Assembly: GCA_020721225.1 (NCBI GenBank)
Contig: DYNE01000020.1
Span: 1 to 40,101, forward strand
Direction of reading: 5' to 3'
Length of the DNA: 40,101 bases
Origin: Pelodictyon luteolum
GTDB taxonomy: Bacteria > Bacteroidota > Chlorobiia > Chlorobiales > Chlorobiaceae
Shown here: positions 34,764 through 40,101 of the stretch, piece by piece
Position numbering within the stretch: position 1 is the first letter of the stretch
How the letters are laid out: each line of letters begins with the position of its first letter
Translations under genes and position numbers: made by a program
The notes under the pieces: model-generated
The model's input: only the letters and a program-made list of their open reading frames with translations
Database searches by the model: none
Told to the model about the DNA's origin: nothing

Positions 34764-36197
34764 ATGGGCAGTGAAATAGCAAAAACAGAGTTCAGCGAAG
34801 AGGATTTCCGGCAATTTCACCAGAATCTGAGAAAGGAAACACGGATTCTGATGGAGTGGTTTTCCTCGGATATCTTCGACAATCACCAGGAGATGTGCGG
34901 CTTCGAGCTCGAAGCCTGGCTCGTCGATCAGCATTGCGATCCGACTGCCAGAAACGAGGAGTTCCTCAAGCGGGTCAACAATCCCCTGGTTGTGCCCGAA
35001 CTGTCAAAATACAACTTCGAACTCAATATTGCACCGCATCCGCTGGATCGCCATCTCCCTGCATTTCTGAACAACGAACTGCAGAAGCTCTGGAATCTCT
35101 GCGCCATCAATGCACGCGACATGGGGTGCAATACCCTTCTGACCGGTATTCTGCCGACCTTGCAGGACAGGATGCTGACGCTTAAAAACATCTCATCGCT
35201 GAAAAGGTTCCACGCGCTGAATCGCGAGATCCTGCGCTCGATATCCCGTCATCCGCTCAAAATTCACATAGAGGGAAAAAACGATTCGCTGGAGGTCATC
35301 CATCATGACGTTATGGCAGAAGCGGCCACGACATCGCTGCAGATCCATTTTCAGGTGCCGATCAGCAGGGCTGCCACCGTCTACAACATCGCCCATGTAT
35401 TGTCGGCCCCGATGGCCGCGCTCACAGCCAACTCCCCGTTCCTCTTCGGCAGGGAGCTCTGGGATGAGACACGCATTCCCCTGTTCGAGCAGGCCGTGAA
35501 AACCCCCGCATTCGTTGATCTCTCCGGAAGAGCGGTTTCTCGCGTCACCTTCGGACGGGATTACGTCCGCAAGTCACTCAAGGAGGTATTCCTTGAAAAT
35601 CTCGACGGATTTCCGGTACTCCTGCCGGTCACTTTCGACGAAAATTTCAGCCGGCTCAACCATCTTCGGCTGCACAACGGAACCATCTGGCGCTGGAACC
35701 GTCCCCTGATAGGATTCGGTGAGGATGGTCGCCCTCATCTGCGGATCGAACATCGCGTCCCCCCTGCGGGGCCATCGATTCCGGACATCGTAGCCAATAT
35801 CCTCTTTTTTTATGGCGCGATACTGCATCTTCAGCCCGAAGTTCCGCAGGCTGCGATATCGTTCGAACAGGCCCGCACGAACTTTTACGCCGCTGCACGC
35901 ATCGGGCTTGAGGCCATGCTCACCTGGACATCAGGAAACCCCGTGCCGGTGGATACGCTTCTGCTGCAACAGCTGATCCCCGGAGCCATGCAGGCTCTCG
36001 GCGAACGGGGAATCGAGAGGCACGACCTGCAATTCTACCTTGGCGATATTCTCACAAAACGCGTAGCGACCCGCCGAAACGGTGCATGGTGGCAAAAAAC
36101 CTTTATCAGGAAGCACGGCCCCGATTTCAGCGCTATGACCCGGGCATACCTCGAAAACCAGAAAAAAAACATTCCCGTACACGAATGGAGCATCTGA
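34764..36197 (+). CDS. GCS2-family carboxylate-amine ligase (glutamate-cysteine-ligase-like)
   Basis: A 477-residue enzyme of the glutamine-synthetase fold. G-F-E-L-E-A-W-L-V near residue 47 is the first metal-binding strand; L-S-K-Y-N-F-E-L-N-I-A-P-H near 85 and R-I-E-H-R-V-P-P-A-G-P near residue 330 are further active-site strands. Members of this family form an amide between a carboxylate (often glutamate) and an amine using ATP; gamma-glutamylcysteine synthesis is only one possibility. It overlaps or nearly touches an aspartoacylase-like hydrolase gene, a pairing that family surveys link to peptide-tag or small-molecule amide chemistry rather than to glutathione. No RimK-type ATP-grasp gene is in the window. 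Confidence 0.82.
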   Translation: MGSEIAKTEFSEEDFRQFHQNLRKETRILMEWFSSDIFDNHQEMCGFELEAWLVDQHCDPTARNEEFLKRVNNPLVVPELSKYNFELNIAPHPLDRHLPAFLNNELQKLWNLCAINARDMGCNTLLTGILPTLQDRMLTLKNISSLKRFHALNREILRSISRHPLKIHIEGKNDSLEVIHHDVMAEAATTSLQIHFQVPISRAATVYNIAHVLSAPMAALTANSPFLFGRELWDETRIPLFEQAVKTPAFVDLSGRAVSRVTFGRDYVRKSLKEVFLENLDGFPVLLPVTFDENFSRLNHLRLHNGTIWRWNRPLIGFGEDGRPHLRIEHRVPPAGPSIPDIVANILFFYGAILHLQPEVPQAAISFEQARTNFYAAARIGLEAMLTWTSGNPVPVDTLLLQQLIPGAMQALGERGIERHDLQFYLGDILTKRVATRRNGAWWQKTFIRKHGPDFSAMTRAYLENQKKNIPVHEWSI

Positions 36198-36202
36198 ACC
36201 AC

Positions 36203-37237
36203 ATGCATCCGCCTGATCTGCACCTCTTCGATCGATTGCCCGACGGGTTCACCGGAATCGGTACCGAAAAACTCGACTCGATTCTCCCGGGCCCTTCGCT
36301 CATCCGTATCGAGGGCGAAAATGGGTCGCCACTCTTCGTTTCGATCCTGCTGCACGGCAACGAAACCACAGGGTTTACAGCCATGCAGCAACTCCTCGCC
36401 GAATACGGCGCTCCCCACTGCGCGCTGCCGAGACCGTTGCTGCTGTTTGTCGGCAACGTCGCCGCTGCCGTACGGGGCGTGAGGAAACTCGAAGGTCAGG
36501 CCGATTACAATCGTATCTGGCAGGGGGAACGATATCCGGAACACCTGCTGGCACGGCATGTTCTGGCAGAAATCGTCAAGGCGGCTCCGATTGCCGGTAT
36601 CGACCTGCACAACAACACCGGAAAAAATCCGCACTATGGATGCGTCAACCGGCTCGACCACAGCTCCCTCTCACTCGCCCGGCGGTTCAGCAAAACCATC
36701 GTCTGGTTTACGGAACCGCACGAAGTCCTTGCTGTCGCGCTCTCCGCGATTTGCCCGGCGGTTACACTTGAGTGCGGAGTGTCAGGCGATGCGGCAGGGA
36801 CAAAGCATGTCGAAAATTATCTCCGGCATTGCCTTGAACTGCCTGAGGAGAGCCTTTTCACTCCACCGGCCAACCACCATAACGATCTCTTTCATACCAC
36901 AGCAAGGATGCTCCTCTCTGAAGGAATCCGGCCCGGATTCGGCCGGTGCTCTGATGAAACGGATGTCTGTTTTCGTGAGGACCTCGAAACGCTCAATTTC
37001 GAAAGGGTGCCGGAAGGAACGGAACTGGGGCTTTACCGCAACGGCGTTCCCCCGATCATGGTCATCGACAACCTCAACCGCAACGTCACCGACCGCTACC
37101 TCCTTTTCAGCGAGAACCGTATTCTCACCAGGGTGCCGGTTGTACCGTCTATGTTCACCAGTGATGTGAAGGTTATTATGCAGGATTGCCTCGGCTATAT
37201 CATGGAGCCTTACGAAGCGAAATGGGAAAAAATGTGA
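36203..37237 (+). CDS. M14-type aspartoacylase / succinylglutamate desuccinylase-like hydrolase
   Basis: A 344-residue zinc hydrolase of the AstE/AspA branch of the M14 carboxypeptidases. Zinc ligands are H51-G-N-E54 in I-L-L-H-G-N-E-T and H136 in G-I-D-L-H-N-N-T-G; V-T-L-E-C-G further on is the likely position of the catalytic glutamate. Enzymes of this type cleave an acyl-amino-acid amide. The ATG at 36203 (M-H-P-P-D) is chosen; another at 36185 would overlap the ligase gene by 13 bases. Acting next to a carboxylate-amine ligase, it may undo or trim the ligase product (inference). Confidence 0.82.
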   Translation: MHPPDLHLFDRLPDGFTGIGTEKLDSILPGPSLIRIEGENGSPLFVSILLHGNETTGFTAMQQLLAEYGAPHCALPRPLLLFVGNVAAAVRGVRKLEGQADYNRIWQGERYPEHLLARHVLAEIVKAAPIAGIDLHNNTGKNPHYGCVNRLDHSSLSLARRFSKTIVWFTEPHEVLAVALSAICPAVTLECGVSGDAAGTKHVENYLRHCLELPEESLFTPPANHHNDLFHTTARMLLSEGIRPGFGRCSDETDVCFREDLETLNFERVPEGTELGLYRNGVPPIMVIDNLNRNVTDRYLLFSENRILTRVPVVPSMFTSDVKVIMQDCLGYIMEPYEAKWEKM

Positions 37238-37303
37238 TCGGAAAACAAGAATAAGCCAAAAACGGAAAATAAGAATCACCCAGGGTTAGCGTAAAAAACA
37301 CCC

Positions 37304-37350
37304 ATAGCTCGTAGTTTGAAGGTGCCAACCAAATCAAACTCCAGAGCTAT
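37304..37350. repeat. double-stem inverted repeat, possible insertion-element remnant
   Basis: ATAGCTC (37304-37310) pairs with GAGCTAT (37344-37350), and inside it AGTTTGA (37313-37319) pairs with TCAAACT (37334-37340). Just downstream AAGGAC precedes a 20-codon frame from ATG 37358 that ends without resembling anything complete. An ACACCCAT octamer occurs on both sides (about 37298 and 37447). These signs, in the gene-free gap 37238-37476, fit the decayed end of a small insertion element, but no transposase remains. Confidence 0.35.
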
Positions 37351-37476
37351 AAGGACATGTCGATAACTCCCGAATGCATCTCCTCTGGATCACGTGGGGA
37401 AACATATCAAATACAATGACAAGAGTCGCCCTCTAAAAAATAGCTGAACACCCATTTTTACTGACTAACCAGGGCG

Positions 37477-37992
37477 TCATGGAAACTCCACATGCGCGAT
37501 ACATTCGCCCGAAGGATTGAAGAGAAAAGATTCTCTCCTTGTAACATGGAAAGCAACACCTGACAATTGCCCTCTGGAATAGAGTTTATTCCCCTCCTTG
37601 CATTGCTCATCAACACAGTAAAAAGTGGCAATTCTTGGATAATCCGGAGCTGAAAACAGGCGTATTGAAAGCAAATGTCCGTCATCTCTATAAAACATAG
37701 TTTTCTCCTGATTTCCTTTATCATTGACTATTGATACGACATATGCAATAGGAGGAACCGGGTTTAAGGTGACATAACGATTACTAACCATTGCCCGGCC
37801 ATTTATTAATGCCTGCATGTTATCCTCATAATCAGGATCGACCCTGGGATACTGAGATACATCTATCGTGTAGCTGATATTTCGAAAGGCATTCTCTCTG
37901 GCAGTTTCTTCTGTCCACATTGAATCACCAAATAACAATGCCGGATACAGCAGTATCACAAGACTTTGTATAAGCATTAATCTTTTCATCAA
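37477..37992 (-). CDS. secreted protein of unknown function
   Basis: A 171-residue protein with a clear signal peptide (M-K-R-L then L-I-Q-S-L-V-I-L-L-Y-P-A-L-L-F-G). The mature part has no motif I recognise. It holds F-Y-R-D-D-G-H-L-L-S-I-R-L-F near residue 100 and F-L-F-N-P-S-G-E-C-I-A-H-V-E near the end, a spacing loosely like the beta-hairpin repeats of MORN/YwqK-type proteins, plus two cysteines (F-Y-C-V-D-E-Q-C). The gene is more AT-rich than the core genes to the left. An ATG one codon in is an equally good start. Confidence 0.7.
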   Translation of the reverse strand: MMKRLMLIQSLVILLYPALLFGDSMWTEETARENAFRNISYTIDVSQYPRVDPDYEDNMQALINGRAMVSNRYVTLNPVPPIAYVVSIVNDKGNQEKTMFYRDDGHLLSIRLFSAPDYPRIATFYCVDEQCKEGNKLYSRGQLSGVAFHVTRRESFLFNPSGECIAHVEFP

Positions 37993-38214
37993 TTGATATT
38001 CTAAAGTTTCGAAAAAAAGCGATATACATTACAGACTTTATATAAACTCAAAGCATGCCCGTCAATATGCATAATCCGGAAAAACGGATACATCAGCAGC
38101 ACTGCACCTATCGATTACCCGATCACCTTGCCCCAGCGACAAACTGTACCACAATATTTTCAGACTTACGACACTATCAATAACAGAAACTGTATCAAAC
38201 AAGAAAAATATCGA
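37993..38214. other. gene-free, AT-rich gap
   Basis: 222 bases between two minus-strand genes. It should hold the promoter of the upstream-facing secreted-protein gene. No open frame or strong hairpin was found. Confidence 0.4.
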
Positions 38215-39510
38215 TCAATTCACACGTTTAAATATCTCAAGAAATTCAGAAATCTTCTCATGTTCATCTTTTGACAATGCATTTCCGTTAGCCAAAGCAT
38301 GCTCATAAATTCTGAATACCATATGAATCATAAACTCTGCTTCAACAACCTTTCCTTGCTTCAACAATGTTGCCGAAAGATCCAGATAATCATAACCCAT
38401 ATTCAAGTTTTTTGTTCCAGACGTTTTTTTATCGATACGGAGAGCCTGCCGAAAATACTTCTCGGCCTCATTATATTGCCCTTTATTTTTATACCATTTT
38501 CCAAGATAAGCTGAATCTGCTGCGATTAAAGGATGATCAGAACCTAAGGTTTTTTGCCTGATCTCCAGTGACCTCAGGAGCATTGACATTCCCTCTTCAT
38601 ATTTTCCCTGTTTACATAATAAATCTCCACAACTGCCGATACAGGTTGCAAAATCAGGATGATCCTGGCCATTTTTCTTTTCTAAAATTGCAAGCGCTCG
38701 TTTATAAAGCAATTCCGACTCAGAAAACTTCTCTTGTTCTTCAAGCAAAATGGCCATATTGTGCAAACTTTCCGCTACATCCTGATGTTCGGGACCAAGT
38801 AACGTTTCTCTACTCGCAAGTGACTTCCGATAGAGAATTTCCGCTTCGCCCGTATTTCCTCGATTTTGCAACACCAGAGCCAGATCGTTTTGACTCAATG
38901 CCACATCCCTGTGCACCAGACCGAAAAATTTTTCCCTGATGGCAAGAGCTCTGCGTAAAAAAGATTCAGCATCGGCCATTCTGTTCTGATTATAATACAG
39001 AAGTCCAAGATTATTCAGACTCTCAGCAACATCCGGATGCTCGGAACCAAGCTGTTTTTCGCGAATCGAAAGAGCTCGGCGATGAACCGATTCAGCTTCA
39101 ATAAAGTTACCCTGTTTGCGTAATAACTCCCCTAAACCATTCAGACTCTTTGCAACATACGGATGATCATTGCCATAGATCTGCTCTCTTATCTCAAGAG
39201 CTCTCAGATACAATGGCTTAGCTTCAGCATAGTTACCTGATACCCTCAAAACATCTGCCAAATCACTCAGACTTTCAGCAACATCACCAGATGTAGATCC
39301 GGATAGGCTCTCTCTGATCTTCAGCGACTTACGGTAGAGTTGTACTGCTTTCCGATGCTCTCCCCTTTCTACATGCGATTTTGCCATGACATGCAGATTC
39401 GAAGCATTTTCCAGCTCCCTTTTTGAATCAGCCCATACCTGATTCATCATAAACATCATCGATACATAAAGCAGAACAAAACAAACTGGCAGATACGTCA
39501 ATTTTTTCAT
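38215..39510 (-). CDS. secreted tetratricopeptide (TPR) protein, kinesin-light-chain-like repeats
   Basis: A protein of 431 residues from the ATG at 39510 (M-K-K-L-T-Y-L-P-V); an in-frame ATG at 39546 would give 443. A signal peptide (about 1-26, ending M-N-Q-V-W-A) is followed by nine consecutive 42-residue repeats of the TPR_12 type. Each has the pattern L-x-x-L-G-x-L-L-x-x-Q-G-x-Y-x-E-A-E-x-L-Y-x-R-A-L-x-I-R-E-x-x-x-G-x-x-H-P-D-V-A. Repeats 2-6 are the most regular and the last ones drift. Such arrays are protein-binding scaffolds; partners are unknown. The gene is AT-richer than the core region. Confidence 0.85.
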   Translation of the reverse strand: MKKLTYLPVCFVLLYVSMMFMMNQVWADSKRELENASNLHVMAKSHVERGEHRKAVQLYRKSLKIRESLSGSTSGDVAESLSDLADVLRVSGNYAEAKPLYLRALEIREQIYGNDHPYVAKSLNGLGELLRKQGNFIEAESVHRRALSIREKQLGSEHPDVAESLNNLGLLYYNQNRMADAESFLRRALAIREKFFGLVHRDVALSQNDLALVLQNRGNTGEAEILYRKSLASRETLLGPEHQDVAESLHNMAILLEEQEKFSESELLYKRALAILEKKNGQDHPDFATCIGSCGDLLCKQGKYEEGMSMLLRSLEIRQKTLGSDHPLIAADSAYLGKWYKNKGQYNEAEKYFRQALRIDKKTSGTKNLNMGYDYLDLSATLLKQGKVVEAEFMIHMVFRIYEHALANGNALSKDEHEKISEFLEIFKRVN

Positions 39511-39550
39511 AGTCATTGTGGGGGTATCAGGAGTATTTCGAATCATATAA

Positions 39551-39693
39551 GGGCTCCTCGAAAAAGTGTCGTGAACGCCCTGACTGCAAGACGGACGGAG
39601 TCCCGATAAATCGGGATAAACTACAAAACCGGAGTTCCGACAAGTCGGGGCAACGCAGCAATCCGGGGGCTGAACAACTTTTTCAAAATGCCC
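39551..39693. mobile_element. 143-bp inverted-repeat element with two internal hairpins (MITE-like)
   Basis: The ends are imperfect inverted repeats: GGGC-n5-GAAAAAGT at the left (39551-39567) and its counterpart read inward from GCCC at 39693. Inside are two tandem copies of CGGAGTyCCGAyAArTCGGGr, each a small hairpin: 39601-39607 with 39610-39616, and 39637-39641 with 39644-39648. It has no coding capacity. It abuts the point where the downstream HNH gene stops resembling its family, which suggests insertion or recombination there. Confidence 0.55.
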
Positions 39694-39716
39694 ATAATGT
39701 GGAAATCGGCGATCAA

Positions 39717-39833
39717 GACCGCTTTGAACAATTGATTCCCTGATGGCTGCCAGAAGTTGACCTCTTCGATGAATGGCTGACTCCGGAGGAGTTGAAACCA
39801 GTCATGATCTGTGACCCCGAGAAATGCCTTCAT
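39717..39833 (-). pseudogene. truncated HNH-endonuclease-family gene (5' fragment)
   Basis: From ATG 39833 the minus strand encodes M-K-A-F-L-G-V-T-D-H-D-W-F, then L-R-S-Q-P near residue 16 and E-V-N-F-W-Q-P-S-G near residue 24. This is the characteristic N-terminus of a family of HNH endonucleases. Similarity ends after F-K-A-V at about codon 39, next to the inverted-repeat element, although the frame stays open to 39621. The remaining roughly 250 residues, including the HNH motif, are absent. I recognise the family from memory of its N-terminal motif. Confidence 0.6.
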
Positions 39834-39860
39834 ATCCGACACGATACTTTTGAACTGCAA

Positions 39861-40101
39861 GGCGAAAACAGAAAACCGTCATTATTTTTATCATGATGAA
39901 CTTGATCAGCATGGGGTGATCAAAGCTTGTAGCGTCAAGCGACACGCATAAATATTGCTATATTTACTAAACAGATACAACAAAAACAAGCAACTATTTT
40001 ATATCGGACTGTACTGTTTTCTGCACTTTGATGGCTTTATCTTAGAGTTCTTAAGGGAACCTCTATAAATTCTGATTTCCGAAAACGAGTCGACGAGAAT
40101 A
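39861..40101. other. AT-rich window edge, no gene recognised
   Basis: About 240 bases with several short inverted repeats, for example TTGATCA/TGATCAA around 39903-39924, but no convincing open frame. The final segment from about 40058 (GGGAACCTCTATAAATTC) looks like the edge of a repeated or mobile element that continues outside the window; this is only an impression. Confidence 0.25.

Noticed and set aside
38215-39510. CRISPR-like periodicity in the TPR gene
   Set aside because: The regular 126-base spacing comes from 42-residue protein repeats in a continuous reading frame, with no identical repeats and spacers.
39899-39960. Possible remnant of a HigB/RelE-type toxin start (GTGATCAAAGC...)
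   Set aside because: Only a few codons resemble the family and stops follow at once; too weak to claim.

Overview
The window is a piece of the chromosome of a green sulfur bacterium (phylum Chlorobi, Chlorobium/Pelodictyon group). The strongest evidence is a complete bacterial two-subunit ATP-citrate lyase operon (aclB-aclA), the marker enzyme of the reductive TCA cycle. A Clostridium-type rubredoxin, a class II fructose-bisphosphate aldolase and a compact arginine cluster fit that assignment. The genus is inferred from the gene families and was not checked by a search. No rRNA, tRNA or CRISPR array was seen.

Left part (1-5,874): an S24-type self-cleaving repressor with a decayed duplicate of its C-terminus downstream and palindromic operator candidates upstream; an M20 amidohydrolase; fructose-bisphosphate aldolase; and a Prc-type periplasmic protease. 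Arginine region (5,884-13,553): argC-argJ-argB-argF-argR-argG-argH on the minus strand. Near-consensus tandem ARG boxes lie ahead of argC, and an intrinsic terminator for the operon lies inside the 3' end of the convergent protease gene. Together with the cluster-encoded ArgR this is a complete feedback circuit. ArgJ closes the acetyl cycle; argD and carAB are not in the window.

Central part (13,742-25,984): a four-gene plus-strand operon (PstS-like lipoprotein, membrane diguanylate cyclase, two LolC/LolE-type permeases); a cluster of GAGTATCG palindromic repeats; rubredoxin and a GNAT acetyltransferase; a lipocalin; a TMEM165/GDT1-type cation transporter; a HerA/DUF853-like ATPase; a FetA-FetB-type exporter; and convergent lgt.

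Right part (26,121-40,101): aclB-aclA with a strong terminator, then two inverted dif-like Xer sites; a PDZ-less site-2 protease; a Rieske/glutamate-synthase fusion; a lipoprotein with two TPM-domain membrane proteins; and an amidoligase (GCS2)/aspartoacylase-type hydrolase pair. The last 3 kb look accessory and more AT-rich: an unknown secreted protein, a secreted nine-repeat TPR protein, a small hairpin-bearing inverted-repeat element, and a truncated HNH-endonuclease gene abutting it.

The most promising leads for something new are the inverted dif-like pair, the Rieske-GltB fusion, the GCS2/M14 amide-bond module and the repeat families. None of these is proven here to be an undescribed system.
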